Positions 16,386 through 26,630 are shown, counted from the first letter of the stretch. The stretch: 64,000 bases of DNA from Fibrisoma limi BUZ 3 (GCF_000296815.2 NZ_CAIT01000010.1:248001-312000), one strand, 5' to 3'. Translations and numbers: made by a program. The notes: generated by a model not told the origin, from the sequence alone.

Positions 16386-19331
16386 TTATAGCGCATTTAT
16401 TACTCTTACAAAAATGTTATTTTGCGAATTGCCATCATAACTTTGGCTTGGATCGTCAAAAATATTAGTAGTAACGGAAGAAACGCTACCACTATTTGCT
16501 CCTATACGTGTAAGTGTAAAACCAAGAAAGGAACTGCCGTTAGCAGGTATAAATTGGCCAGGTTTAATATTTAATACAATTTGAGAGCCATTAGTTACGT
16601 TTGATGTAACTACCCACTTCGTATTATCAATAGCTACAGTTCCGCCACCTGAAACATCAATACTAGTGAGCGTACTATTATAAGAAAGAGAATATCCTGC
16701 AGGAGCAGTAACAGCTATAACAACATTTCCGCTCGAAGTGTTTTGTCCAGCACCCTCATATATCCTTATTGTTAAATTTTTACTTGTGTCAATTCCTGAA
16801 GGACTAAAGTTAGCTGCAGGCAATGTAATAATTGGGGTTAAATCAGGAGTCGTATTGCGCAATAAAACTACAGAAGTAAATGGAGCTAATGTTACTTCTC
16901 CTCGATACAATTGATTTCTAACATCTTTATAAGTTGCATCAAGACTTACTGTTTTGCTCTCATAAGACGGATTATATACTAACTTAATCAAATTATCTGG
17001 ATTGCTCTCGGTAATATCAACTTGTTTAAAACTAATGTTGTCTAACCAAAGTGGTTGATTATTTTCGTAAGCATGAAACACTAAATAAGCGTTTGTCTGG
17101 CTAGAGGTTGCCCGTAGTATAAGTTCATATTTTTGTTTATTTGTACCTATTAACACACCAGGAGTTGTGTTGACAATTCTTACAAATGGTGGAGAAGATG
17201 TTTGAAGAAATATTTCAACTACACGGTTTGGTGAATCGCTTACAGCTTCAAACTGGATTAAATAATCTTTATCTCTCTCTACACTAACCGATCTAGCTGC
17301 ATTAAGGGAGGCTCCTGGTGCATTAGTTAATGCCGAAAAACTTAATTTCAAACTTCCGCCGTTTATCTTGTTACTGTTATCGTAAGTACCTTGACCATTG
17401 TTATAATCGCTAAAAACAAAAAAGTTTCCTGTATTATCGTTAAAGCTGCCTTCTGGTATCTGCTCGTTGTTACTTGTAGCATTTACAACATATCCTTTGT
17501 AAGTTACTGGCGAATTTTTCGAATTGAGATCTTTACCATACCTACTTTGCCACTCAGTTAGTGGTTGTATATTAGAAAAACCAGCAGGTGAAGGGTATGA
17601 CAACTGAAGTTTTAGAATGTCGTCTAAAGGGCGAGCGTAATAATTATCATTAAATGAGCCAAAGTTACTTAGATTAGTCGAATAGCCTTGATAGCGGGCA
17701 GTGAGTTGTGTTTTTAGTTTAGCTACAAATACATTATTTTGAGTATTGTTATTATTAGAGCTGCAGGTCCCGTTATCATCTATTGCAAATTGCACTTCGT
17801 TATCAAAACTAGTATTTCCTCTAACCGTTATTCTCTGTGCATCAAGTAGATATATACCTAAGCCGAAACATTTGAATACTGTATTGTTTTCAACGGTGAT
17901 ATCACGCGTGCAGGCATCAAGATAAATACCATTAGCTCCTCTAAACCTACTTGCAGTTCCTTCAGGTGCGCCTACTCCGTGAGATATAATATTCTCTTGT
18001 AAAATAATATTACCAACAGTATTGTTGGGTGATCCTGCTCCAACTATATATAATCCACCACCATCACTTTTGGTAAGGCAAAAATTAGAAATAATGTTTC
18101 GACGAACCGTGGCATTTACAAACGGAAAATTGAGAGCAATATATCCAATACTATCCAATGTGTTCCCTTCAATTATCGTATTATTGATAGTAGTAGCACG
18201 AAAGCCTATATATTGAGCATCACCTGAGTTGCCACGTCCAGGTTCTATCCCGTTCCTTTTTATAGTGTTATTAATAAATTTAAAATTGCTGTATTCTGAT
18301 ATTTGGAATGCGTTGTTATTAGTGTTGACAATTTGATTTTTCTCTATTACAATGTCACTACCTGTACCAGTGATATTGATACCATCTAATCCAGAATTGG
18401 TAATATCACAATTTGAGACTATTAGACTTGAAATATTAAATGGATTTAATCCTACAAAAAGACTTTGGGTAATATGAATGTTATATATACTGATGTTTGA
18501 TAGTGATTGGCCTCCTTTATTAATTTCTATACCTTTATCATAAACTGTCGCCGTAATTTGGGTATTATTAGGATCAGTATTAGTGTAAAGAGTAATTTTC
18601 TTGGTATTTTTGTCATAAAACCACTCACCATTTTTATCCAGTGTGTTAGGATGATTTTGAATGAAAAACCCGTAGCCATCAGCGATATTATATGAAGAAT
18701 TATTTGAAATGTAAATAGTATTACCATTCTGCTGATTAATGGTTGCTCGATCTAATATCCAGTCCGCGGGTCGAATTACTACTTCTCCACCTACCCAGTT
18801 AGTGGTAAGTGACTGTTGGCTGGTAAATTGTGTTTTACCTACATGTGACTGTACCGTTAAGTAGCCTCTATTCGAATCTGTTTCGTTAGGGTATCTACCT
18901 AGTGGCTGCGAGATCGAATTGATATATACACCTGTAACTATGCTCCCGCATTCAGAGCAGATAGCCTGCCACTTGTTATTGCCAATATTTGTCCAATTGA
19001 TAACAGGTACAGAACCAGCTATTACTGGTTTACTGCCTGAGCCATATGCATCAACAATAATTGGATTATTCGGAATACCAGACTGATTAATTGAAAGTGT
19101 TCCCCTGAACGTATCTCCGCGCCGGAGAAAGATTTTATCTCCAGGTTTTAGATTAAGAGTGTTTACTTTAGCAAGGGTTCGAAATGGCGTCGTATTTGTT
19201 GTACCGTTATTTAAATCATTACCGCTACTTGCGACATAATAAGTTGTCTGACTATAAGTTTGAATACAGCAAAATAAAATGCAAAGCATTGTTACAGTGC
19301 TGAAGATGATATTTTTTTGAAAGATATTCAT
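16386..19331 (-). CDS. Secreted right-handed parallel beta-helix protein
   Basis: A large exported protein (981 residues) with a signal peptide (MNIFQKNIIF...TYSQ). It opens with the DUF1565-like start TYYVASSGNDLNNGT and LKPGDKIFLRRGDTFRG, then a right-handed beta-helix (about 230-520) rich in NNTI, NTV and ISN turns, resembling pectate-lyase and alginate-lyase folds. A carbohydrate-binding-like jelly roll follows (about 640-760, ending in WLDNISFKQVDI), and then an Ig/DUF11-like C-terminal region. No T9SS sorting signal was recognised at its end. In an exopolysaccharide locus it may act as a polysaccharide lyase, epimerase or binding protein; catalytic residues cannot be assigned by eye. 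Confidence 0.75.
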   Translation of the reverse strand: MNIFQKNIIFSTVTMLCILFCCIQTYSQTTYYVASSGNDLNNGTTNTTPFRTLAKVNTLNLKPGDKIFLRRGDTFRGTLSINQSGIPNNPIIVDAYGSGSKPVIAGSVPVINWTNIGNNKWQAICSECGSIVTGVYINSISQPLGRYPNETDSNRGYLTVQSHVGKTQFTSQQSLTTNWVGGEVVIRPADWILDRATINQQNGNTIYISNNSSYNIADGYGFFIQNHPNTLDKNGEWFYDKNTKKITLYTNTDPNNTQITATVYDKGIEINKGGQSLSNISIYNIHITQSLFVGLNPFNISSLIVSNCDITNSGLDGINITGTGSDIVIEKNQIVNTNNNAFQISEYSNFKFINNTIKRNGIEPGRGNSGDAQYIGFRATTINNTIIEGNTLDSIGYIALNFPFVNATVRRNIISNFCLTKSDGGGLYIVGAGSPNNTVGNIILQENIISHGVGAPEGTASRFRGANGIYLDACTRDITVENNTVFKCFGLGIYLLDAQRITVRGNTSFDNEVQFAIDDNGTCSSNNNNTQNNVFVAKLKTQLTARYQGYSTNLSNFGSFNDNYYARPLDDILKLQLSYPSPAGFSNIQPLTEWQSRYGKDLNSKNSPVTYKGYVVNATSNNEQIPEGSFNDNTGNFFVFSDYNNGQGTYDNSNKINGGSLKLSFSALTNAPGASLNAARSVSVERDKDYLIQFEAVSDSPNRVVEIFLQTSSPPFVRIVNTTPGVLIGTNKQKYELILRATSSQTNAYLVFHAYENNQPLWLDNISFKQVDITESNPDNLIKLVYNPSYESKTVSLDATYKDVRNQLYRGEVTLAPFTSVVLLRNTTPDLTPIITLPAANFSPSGIDTSKNLTIRIYEGAGQNTSSGNVVIAVTAPAGYSLSYNSTLTSIDVSGGGTVAIDNTKWVVTSNVTNGSQIVLNIKPGQFIPANGSSFLGFTLTRIGANSGSVSSVTTNIFDDPSQSYDGNSQNNIFVRVINAL

Positions 19332-19949
19332 ATGATCAAATTTTTAAAGAGAATTGTGGCACAGCTCTTATTATACAAATCAATTAAACTTCATAGGCGA
19401 GAATGTTAACTTTTAAAAGATAAGGAATGTTTTAATTGCCTTAAAGATTTTACTTTGACTGAGGTCAACCCGTACATAAATGATTCAACGGGAGTTTTCG
19501 CGACGAGAGTGTCTAAATGCTCACTGTTTTATCGATGGAAGAGGCTTGAGAAAAGACTCGATCGTTGTTTTACTTGTTTTGATTTCACAATTCACTTGGC
19601 GGGCTGGCACCATAGGTGATTAACAAGGGTGGTAAAAATAGCATATGATAATTTTATCATTATATGTATAATTAATCGTGTATTCGGAGCAGATCAGATT
19701 AGCTGCACTTGCAAGTAATACTATTACTACCTTTGGACGAACGAGATTTAGTGTTGACCAAGCGTTTTCAAGCTGTTATGCTACAATTGTGAATCTCTTT
19801 GAGCTTTGTGTAAAGGTAAATGGCAGTATTAAAGAAGTATACTTCATTCACAACTTATCGCCTATTGGTTATACTCTATTTGCTCTAACATACAGAGCAA
19901 TTATACAAGAGGTGCGTATAATGTGTTATTCCCTATTGAGTATTCTAGT
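19332..19949. other. Intergenic stretch without a convincing gene
   Basis: About 620 bp upstream of the beta-helix gene and before the third IS element. It is AT-rich and contains short degenerate open frames only. A 95-codon frame starting at a GTG (19678) runs into the IS end but has no family likeness. The sequence may contain the promoter of the minus-strand beta-helix gene and remnants of older insertions. Confidence 0.5.
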
Positions 19950-19961
19950 TGCGGTTAGAGC

Positions 19962-20780
19962 CTAAGCCGCTTGTTTGTATTCCACTGGCGTTAAAAAGCC
20001 TAATGCTTGGTGCGGACGTTTGGTGTTATAATCCTCCAGCCACTTCTCGACGACCTCACGAACCTGGGCTAAGTTTGCGAACGAGTAAGCATCTAGCACT
20101 TCGCGTCGAAAACTACCATTGAATCGCTCACTATAAGCGTTCTGAGTGGGCTTACCCGGCTGAATCCAGCACAGTTCAATACTCTGCTGCTCACACCATT
20201 CGCTCAAAGCCCCACTGATGAACTCAGGACCGTTATCACAACGTAGTTTGGCGGGTTTGTCATACGCTTCTACTAAACGCTGCAACAGACGTATCACTCG
20301 TCCGGCGGGTAGTGAGTAGTCAATCTCTATCCCTAAGGCCTGCCGATTATAATCATCCAGGACGTTTAACGTCCGAAAACGTCGTCCATCTCGCAAGGCG
20401 TCGCTCATAAAGTCTAGTGACCAGGCCTGGTTCATTGCCGTAGGCTGAGCCAGTGGCTGACGAAGCCGGGCTGGTAGCCGTTTGCGCTTGCGCTGGGGAA
20501 GGTTCAGTTTCATCTGACGGTACACCCGCCATACCCGCTTGTGGTTGTAAGGATGGCCTTGCCGACGTAAGCGGTGGTAGACTTTCCAAAAACCCCAACC
20601 TGGATGTTGTCCCGTAACAAAAGTAATGGCCTGCTCGACGGCTTGGTCCGGCTGACGCTTGGTTTGACGGTCATAACTGCGTCGAGTCAGCCCAGCGATT
20701 CGACAAGCTCGGCGCTGACTAAACGCTTTGGCTTTGACCATCCACTGCGCCAACTGGCGTCGGTCGGCAGGCCTTACCAC
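19962..20780 (-). CDS. IS3-family transposase OrfB
   Basis: A 272-residue integrase-core protein with an intact catalytic triad region: WSLDFMSDAL (Asp), RCDNGPEFIS (Asp) and SERFNGSFRREVLDAYSF (Glu), ending in HQALGFLTPVEYKQAA as in full-length relatives. The upstream HTH_21 region (HPGWGFWKVYHRLRRQGH) is present. It begins at a GTG overlapping the orfA stop at an A7G run. Although OrfB looks intact, OrfA is interrupted, so autonomous transposition is doubtful. Confidence 0.88.
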   Translation of the reverse strand: MVRPADRRQLAQWMVKAKAFSQRRACRIAGLTRRSYDRQTKRQPDQAVEQAITFVTGQHPGWGFWKVYHRLRRQGHPYNHKRVWRVYRQMKLNLPQRKRKRLPARLRQPLAQPTAMNQAWSLDFMSDALRDGRRFRTLNVLDDYNRQALGIEIDYSLPAGRVIRLLQRLVEAYDKPAKLRCDNGPEFISGALSEWCEQQSIELCWIQPGKPTQNAYSERFNGSFRREVLDAYSFANLAQVREVVEKWLEDYNTKRPHQALGFLTPVEYKQAA

Positions 20781-21056
20781 TTTTTTTGTAAGGCTTCTTT
20801 GATGACTTCGTTCTCCAGACTCAACTCCGCGTACATTTTCTTCAACCGCTGATTTTCTTCTTCTAAGGCTTTCAACCGCTTTACGTCGGCTACCTGCATA
20901 CCGCCGTACTTACTCTTCCAGTTGTAGAAGCCGGGCGGCCGGTGCCGTGGCCTCACTAATGCCATGTTGTCGAACGATTTGAGCAACCGTCAAGCCTGTC
21001 TGTTGTTGGTTGAGGATGGCCACGATCTGGGTCTCACTGAATCGCTTTGCTTTCAT
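20774..21056 (-). pseudogene. IS3-family transposase OrfA interrupted by a 16-bp insertion
   Basis: Starting at ATG 21056 the frame reads MKAKRFSETQIVAILNQQQ, then VAQIVRQHGISEAT, and is then thrown out of frame. Deleting the 16 bases at 20930-20945 rejoins it to FYNWKSKYGGMQVADVKRLKALEEEN and an 88-residue protein ending QKKW. The inserted block is very GC-rich (GCCGGGCGGCCGGTGC) and does not duplicate its neighbours. An ATG-less downstream frame covers 20774-20986. Confidence 0.78.
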
Positions 21057-21292
21057 TTTTCTTCTCCTTTGTGAAAAGTTGAACAGAATCCTCTACTTTT
21101 CACTGGTATACCCTAAGGGGAAGTTTACATTATAAAGGCATGAATGCTGAGAAAGCAGAATTAAGTAAGGCAAATCATTGTTTCAAAATGCTTACTTTTG
21201 CATAACCCAATGCAAATACCGTTATATACTGTAACTCCGTTACATAAAGAGGGACATGAATTTAGTAGGGAAAGGTAAACACTTTTGTATAA

Positions 21293-22324
21293 ATGGATGA
21301 TGTATTTGTCAAGCCACACGTTAGTATTATTGTGTTAAATTATAACAGATGGCTTGATACTATTTGTTGCCTGGAAAGTTTACTCCGGTTAACATACCAA
21401 AAATTTGAGGTGATAATTATTGATAATTGTTCTTCCGACGATTCATGGGGAAAGTTTAAGGAATGGAGTGTAGGTGAATATGTTGTTAAAGTTAACGCCA
21501 GTTCATTGTCTTACTTGCAAGAGCCTCCATTTCCTAAGCCTATAGACTGTAAGTTTCTGTTAGAACAAGAGATGGAAAGTGACAAAAGTCAATTTAATCA
21601 TGGGCAACTTACCTTCATTCGTGCGAATAAAAACAGAGGATATAGTGCAGGTAATAATATAGGTATTAGATATGCGCAGCTTCAAAATCAGAGCCAGTAT
21701 TTTTGGATTCTAAACAATGATACACTAGTAACCGAAAATTCTTTAATCGAATTATTAAAATGTCATCAATATTACAAATTTGAAGATAAGATAGGTATTA
21801 TTGGTGGTAAAATACTTTATTTTGATGAGCCAAATATAGTCCAATGTTTAGGAGGAGCGACGTATGATCCATACTTAGGAGCGGTAAGGCAATTAAACAA
21901 TGGTCAACATAGTAATGAAGTTATTTACGAAGGTAAGCCAGTAGATTATATATGTGGTGCTTGTATGCTGGTTACCTCTGATTTTGTTAAAGAAGTTGGC
22001 TTATTATCCGAAGAATTTTTTCTATATTATGAAGAACTAGATTGGTGTATTAGAGGTAAAAAAATGGGATGGAATTTAGCTTACACTGATACATGTAAGA
22101 TATTTCATAAAGAGGGCTCTACAACTGGTTCGAATAGAAAGCATAAGAATAAGTTAGTAGATTATTACTCTCTTAGGAATAGAATAATGATTTTAAAAAG
22201 ATATTATTCAAGAAAACATTTAATAGTATTTTATATTGTCTTAATATTTACAGCATTAAATCAGTTATTAAAAGGTAATACTTTTAGAATATCCAATTTA
22301 TGGAAGCTGGTCACTAAAACGTAA
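21293..22324 (+). CDS. Glycosyltransferase family 2 (rhamnosyltransferase-like)
   Basis: A 343-residue GT-A enzyme: HVSIIVLNYNRWLDT at the N terminus, IIDNCSSDDSW near residue 45, the insertion NKNRGYSAGNNIGI (about 114-127), the DxD-like motif WILNNDT near 143, and FFLYYEELDWCIRGKKMGW near 244-262. These features match the GT2 RfbF/WbbL-like rhamnosyltransferase group. The C terminus is basic with one short hydrophobic segment. It starts a plus-strand stretch that resumes the polysaccharide locus after the IS cluster. Donor sugar remains a guess. Confidence 0.85.
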   Translation: MDDVFVKPHVSIIVLNYNRWLDTICCLESLLRLTYQKFEVIIIDNCSSDDSWGKFKEWSVGEYVVKVNASSLSYLQEPPFPKPIDCKFLLEQEMESDKSQFNHGQLTFIRANKNRGYSAGNNIGIRYAQLQNQSQYFWILNNDTLVTENSLIELLKCHQYYKFEDKIGIIGGKILYFDEPNIVQCLGGATYDPYLGAVRQLNNGQHSNEVIYEGKPVDYICGACMLVTSDFVKEVGLLSEEFFLYYEELDWCIRGKKMGWNLAYTDTCKIFHKEGSTTGSNRKHKNKLVDYYSLRNRIMILKRYYSRKHLIVFYIVLIFTALNQLLKGNTFRISNLWKLVTKT

Positions 22325-22417
22325 ATATTTATTTACAATAATCGAGATAATCAGCTATTAAGCGTTAAATAATTTATTGCGACAGTTTTTTTCGTCTTTA
22401 AAAAAAAGTAAAACCCA

Positions 22418-23530
22418 ATGCACATTTGCGTAGATGCACGTATGATTACTAATTCAGGTATAGGGGTTTATATTTACCAGTACGTGAATAGACTTATCGC
22501 CAGTAAAATGTTTGAAATTACTTTACTGGGCAATAGAACAACCTTAGTAGGTTATTTTGGACACTATAATAATTGGAACTGTATAAATGCAGAATTTCCA
22601 ATTTACTCTATTGAAGAACAATTAAAATTGCCTAGGCTTATACCGGTATGCGATATTTTCTGGTCACCACATTACAATATACCATTGTTACCAATACGGG
22701 CAAAGAAACATCTTGTTACAATACCAGATATGGCTCATCTGGCATTCGCTAAATTGTTATCTCCATTGCAACGATTGTATGCAAATATCGTAATGAGATT
22801 TGCAGTTAAAAAGGCAAATAAAATATTAACTATATCTTTTTTTTCAAAAAATGAAATTATAAAATATACCGGAGTAAAATCAGATAAAGTAGATGTAATT
22901 TATCTAGGATTAGATACTAAAATATTTAGGGTTATTAATGATCCGATCAAAATTAGTGAGGTTTATAATAAGTATAAACTACCCGAAAGATACTTAATTT
23001 TTGTAGGCAATGTTAAGCCTCACAAAAATCTTCGTAAACTAGTAGATGCATTCTCTGACATTAGTAAGTTATATCCAGACTTATATTTATTGATTGTTGG
23101 TAAAAAAGAAGGATTTATTACAGGCGATAAAGAACTTTTTGAGTTTATTGAAGACGACACGTATTTGAAAGAACGTGTACGTTTCACAGGTTATGTTGAA
23201 TTAAATGATTTACCTTTGATATACGGACAAGCTGATTTATTTGTTTTTCCGTCTTTATATGAAGGCTTTGGCTTCCCTCCACTTGAAGCAATGGCATGTG
23301 GTTGTCCTGCAGTTGTATCTTCTGCAGCAAGTATGCCTGAAATTTGTGGTGATGCTGTGGAATACGTTAATCCAAATGATAGTAAATGTTTTGTAAAAAC
23401 AATAACTAAAATTCTTGATCAGCCTGCTCTCCGTAATGAACTTGTTGAAAAAGGCTCATTTCAATTTAAAAAATACAATTGGCAGGATTCTTATAACTTG
23501 TTTATTCATGTCATTAAAAATTTACAGTAA
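22418..23530 (+). CDS. Glycosyltransferase family 4 (GT-B)
   Basis: A 370-residue GT-B enzyme: N-terminal MHICVDARMITNSGIGVY, mid-protein FVGNVKPHKNLRKLVDAF (start of the nucleotide-binding domain, about 195), and the retaining GT4 signature EGFGFPPLEAMACGCPAVVSSAASMPEICGD near 285-315. This pattern is common in mannosyl transferases of surface-polysaccharide loci. It lies about 90 bp after the GT2 gene and is followed within 40 bp by the 3' end of an opposing beta-helix gene. Coding sequence is strongly AT-rich. Confidence 0.87.
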   Translation: MHICVDARMITNSGIGVYIYQYVNRLIASKMFEITLLGNRTTLVGYFGHYNNWNCINAEFPIYSIEEQLKLPRLIPVCDIFWSPHYNIPLLPIRAKKHLVTIPDMAHLAFAKLLSPLQRLYANIVMRFAVKKANKILTISFFSKNEIIKYTGVKSDKVDVIYLGLDTKIFRVINDPIKISEVYNKYKLPERYLIFVGNVKPHKNLRKLVDAFSDISKLYPDLYLLIVGKKEGFITGDKELFEFIEDDTYLKERVRFTGYVELNDLPLIYGQADLFVFPSLYEGFGFPPLEAMACGCPAVVSSAASMPEICGDAVEYVNPNDSKCFVKTITKILDQPALRNELVEKGSFQFKKYNWQDSYNLFIHVIKNLQ

Positions 23531-23568
23531 TCTGGACGTATAAGAGATATACTACATAACTTTTCTTA

Positions 23569-25131
23569 TCAAAACGACTTAGCCGGATAATTGCCATAAT
23601 AATAATCAGCAATTTGCCTGAGTGTAATATAAGCTTTGAGGTTTTTTGAAGAAGATGCATAATTTGGGTTCGTAACCGTCAATCGGCCAAAGCTATCAAT
23701 ATTGAATGTTGGTTTACCATAACCAATACTATTAAACTCTTTAGTAGTTGCCAAGATTGTAACACTACCTTTTCCATTATTGCCACCGCTGGAATCTATA
23801 ATTAAAATATACCTGTAGTCATAATTGTCACCAATAATTGTTAATGCTACTTGATATATTGCTCCATTCAAATCACTTAAAACAGTTGATGAAGATTTTA
23901 TATCAATTTGTCCGTTCCACCTTAATCCATATGGAGTCGTACTATTATTTTGATTAATTACCAACGCATCACATTGGTACAGTAACCCACTTGTAACAAA
24001 GTCACCTAGAGCTTGAATACCTCCTGTAAAAAAAACTTTGTTTTTAGTTGCTAAGGTTAGATTTCCTCCAAAATGCTCAAATGTAATATTACCGTTAAAA
24101 TAAGGCACCGCTGCGCTTTTACTATTATTCTCGATGAATGCTGAATTTTGCTTAAACCAAACTTGTGCATTTAGAGGAGCATTATAGGGAAAGCAGTCTT
24201 CTCCAATCAAAACAGCAGCCTCTCCGCTAGCATTGATATAATTAACCCCCACTAATCCTGAGCCATGAAATGAATTATTTCCTTTTGTTCTTTTATATGA
24301 AATAGCATATCGACACGAGGAGGCAAAGGAACAGAAAGAACCTGTGTTCCATTCAGAGAATGTATTAGTAGCTTCATTATGAAAGAGAATGCCAGTGAAA
24401 TTAGTTTCGAAATTGCAGTGGGTAATTGTTTGTCCACATTGTCCAGCTATTTCAATACCTGTAGTATTACGATTACCTCTAAACGTAATTCCTGAAATTG
24501 ATGCTTGGCAAATTTTACCTGATCCACCAATGATCTTTATACATGCCTGAGAGCCTTTTATTGAAGAATAATCGAAAATGGTATTGTTTCCTGCCGAACG
24601 AATATTTATTCCAAGAAAGCTTTCTGTTTTAATGAGAGGACTGCTAATTTTATATAAGCCATCTGGTATAGTGAGTGTAAAATTATTTTTTGATGCATAA
24701 TTAATTGCCTGTTGAATAGCAACATGATCGTCAGTACCATCATTTGGGCTTGCTCCAAAGTCTGTTACGCTAATTGTATCCTTTGGTTTGTAAACCCAGC
24801 GTCCTTTTCCTTTGCCGCTAGCAAGAATGACAGTACCATTATTTGGTGGTGTGTTGCTTGAAGCTTCATAAGTCCAAAAGCGCCCATCTATGGTAGAAAG
24901 TTGCGTTGCAGGTCCACTATATGTTTGCAATTCTGATACACCTCGCACTAAAATAATTCGATCGTTGACAATAAGTAATGCCTCAGCTAAAGCCTGAGAT
25001 GACTTTTTTTGATCCTTTTGGGGCAGAACTTTTTGGTTTACTATGCTTTTAGGTACATTGTAATTGGGGACTTGTGCCTGTAAGGCTCGGGAAACTAGTA
25101 AAAGTAGTATGACTGTTTTCTTCATGGTCAC
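23569..25131 (-). CDS. Secreted pectate-lyase-like beta-helix protein
   Basis: A 520-residue exported protein with signal peptide (MTMKKTVILLLLVSRALQAQ). The N-terminal region includes WTYEASSNTPPNNGTVI, then the pectate_lyase_3 opening VTDFGASPNDGTDDHVAIQQAINYA (about 123-147), and beta-helix coils through about residue 420. This fold occurs in polysaccharide lyases, GH28-like hydrolases and phage depolymerase tails. No catalytic set can be assigned by eye. It opposes the transferase genes, so it has its own promoter, presumably in the 356-bp gap to 25487. It may trim or modify the exported polymer. Confidence 0.75.
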   Translation of the reverse strand: MTMKKTVILLLLVSRALQAQVPNYNVPKSIVNQKVLPQKDQKKSSQALAEALLIVNDRIILVRGVSELQTYSGPATQLSTIDGRFWTYEASSNTPPNNGTVILASGKGKGRWVYKPKDTISVTDFGASPNDGTDDHVAIQQAINYASKNNFTLTIPDGLYKISSPLIKTESFLGINIRSAGNNTIFDYSSIKGSQACIKIIGGSGKICQASISGITFRGNRNTTGIEIAGQCGQTITHCNFETNFTGILFHNEATNTFSEWNTGSFCSFASSCRYAISYKRTKGNNSFHGSGLVGVNYINASGEAAVLIGEDCFPYNAPLNAQVWFKQNSAFIENNSKSAAVPYFNGNITFEHFGGNLTLATKNKVFFTGGIQALGDFVTSGLLYQCDALVINQNNSTTPYGLRWNGQIDIKSSSTVLSDLNGAIYQVALTIIGDNYDYRYILIIDSSGGNNGKGSVTILATTKEFNSIGYGKPTFNIDSFGRLTVTNPNYASSSKNLKAYITLRQIADYYYGNYPAKSF

Positions 25132-25487
25132 TTAAGGTTGATTGTTGATATATTTTTAATTAATCCTCAATTATTGCAACTTAATTTAATCATTTCTGTT
25201 TACCCATAAAAGTACTATATTATTAATCTATTTCTTTATAAGATGAGCAGCGGAAGCTTTATTAAAGACTATTAACTGGATAAGTTAGCATTCCCTTTAT
25301 TTGTTTTAGGCAGGCACTTTGCCAATTATGTAGTAGAAAATTGTTATTTAACCACCAGTCTCAAAACACTGACTTAAGGTCAGATAATTTAATACTGAGG
25401 TAATACGCCACTAACTTTTCAATAAAATAATAAATATTAAAGCGTACTACCTTATACATTTGTATTGTATATACACCTATTATACTC
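25132..25487. other. Divergent intergenic region, no gene seen
   Basis: An AT-rich 356-bp stretch between the minus-strand beta-helix gene and a plus-strand GT4 gene. Promoters for both are expected here. No RNA fold, repeat or coding frame could be supported. Confidence 0.5.
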
Positions 25488-26630
25488 GTGAAAATTGCTT
25501 TAGTACAAGATGGGCTGATGTGTCGGGCAGGAGGGGAGCAAGTAGCTCTTTGCTTTCATAAGGCTTTCCCCGACGCGCCGATATACACCCAATGTTATCA
25601 GCCACATTTAACGTTTCCGGAATTTAAGGAATGTGACATCCGCACAACGTGGCTACAAAACATTGCCAAGACCGACAACGTAATGAAGAAGCTCTTCTTC
25701 CCACTCGGTATTTGGGCCATGCAGTCACATGATCTGACAGATTATGACGTTGTCTTGATGTCAGGTACTCACTGTGCCAAATACGTGAAATTGAGCCCTA
25801 AGTCATTGATAATCAGCTACAGTTTTACCCCTTTCCGCTTGGCCTGGGACCCCACGTCTTACGCACAGTATGCCGAATCAGGCTTGTTGAAGCAAAAAAT
25901 GTTTGATATTGTTCTTGGCACTTTACGCGAAATTGATCTCAAGGCCGCTCAGCGACCTGATTTCTTTATTGGTATGACTGAAGAAACGGCTGGGCGATTA
26001 CGTGACACGTATAGGGTAAAAGAGCCAATCGAGATTATAAATCCGCCGGTCACTGTAAATAATTTCTATGTGTCTGAACAACCAAAGTCCTATTTTCTGG
26101 TCGTTTCCCGGCTGGAATACTATAAGAAAGTAGATTTGGTAATCGACGCCTTTAATGAACTTGGTTACCCATTGATTATAGTGGGTAAAGGTCTCCAGGC
26201 TGAGGAAATAAAGGCTCGCGCTAAGAGTAACATTACATTTCTGAGTGGTTTATCGGCTTCGGAACTGGCTGATTTATACGCCAACTGCCGGGCGTTTATC
26301 TTTCCTCAACATGAAGATTACGGTATTACACCGTTAGAAGCCAATGCATCCGGTAGACCTGTAATTGCATACGGAGCAGGTGGTGTATTAGCTACCCAAA
26401 TCCCCGTGGAAAATGATCCATCTGTCGCTACAGCTTTGTACTTTAAGGAACAGACTGTATCTGACCTTGTCGACGCAGTGCATCAGTTCGAACAAGTAGA
26501 ATCTTACTTCGACCCTTATTTTATCAGAAGGCATGCTGAAAAGTTTGATGAACGTATTTTTATAGAAAAAATTCGCAATTTTGTAAAAAACAAGTATTCG
26601 CTCTTTAAGCGGCAGTCTACTTACTCATGA
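25488..26630 (+). CDS. Glycosyltransferase family 4 (GT-B)
   Basis: A 380-residue GT-B transferase starting at GTG (KIALVQDGLMCRAGGEQVA). The second Rossmann domain begins near YFLVVSRLEYYKKVDLVIDAF (about 204), with the donor site region FPQHEDYGITPLEANASGRPVIAYGAGG around 282-309. The E-x7-E arrangement of retaining GT4 enzymes is present (E in QHEDYG and in PLEAN). Base composition is closer to the core genome than the preceding two transferases. It is followed 17 bp later by a small T9SS cargo gene and is probably co-transcribed with it. Confidence 0.86.
   Translation: MKIALVQDGLMCRAGGEQVALCFHKAFPDAPIYTQCYQPHLTFPEFKECDIRTTWLQNIAKTDNVMKKLFFPLGIWAMQSHDLTDYDVVLMSGTHCAKYVKLSPKSLIISYSFTPFRLAWDPTSYAQYAESGLLKQKMFDIVLGTLREIDLKAAQRPDFFIGMTEETAGRLRDTYRVKEPIEIINPPVTVNNFYVSEQPKSYFLVVSRLEYYKKVDLVIDAFNELGYPLIIVGKGLQAEEIKARAKSNITFLSGLSASELADLYANCRAFIFPQHEDYGITPLEANASGRPVIAYGAGGVLATQIPVENDPSVATALYFKEQTVSDLVDAVHQFEQVESYFDPYFIRRHAEKFDERIFIEKIRNFVKNKYSLFKRQSTYS

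Larger units (their letters stand above)
19950..21102 (-). mobile_element. IS3-family element (IS407-like), orfA interrupted
   Basis: About 1.15 kb with orfB (19962-20780) and a broken orfA (20774-21056) on the minus strand. The right end is placed at ...CTACTTTTCA (21102). The left end just outside the orfB stop is not certain, because only a weak inverted match (TAGAG) is visible. The coding content is typical of the IS407 subgroup. Confidence 0.65.

Noticed and set aside
19678-19965. A 95-codon plus-strand frame next to the third IS element
   Set aside because: Starts at GTG, overlaps the IS end, has no family likeness and sits in AT-rich intergenic DNA.
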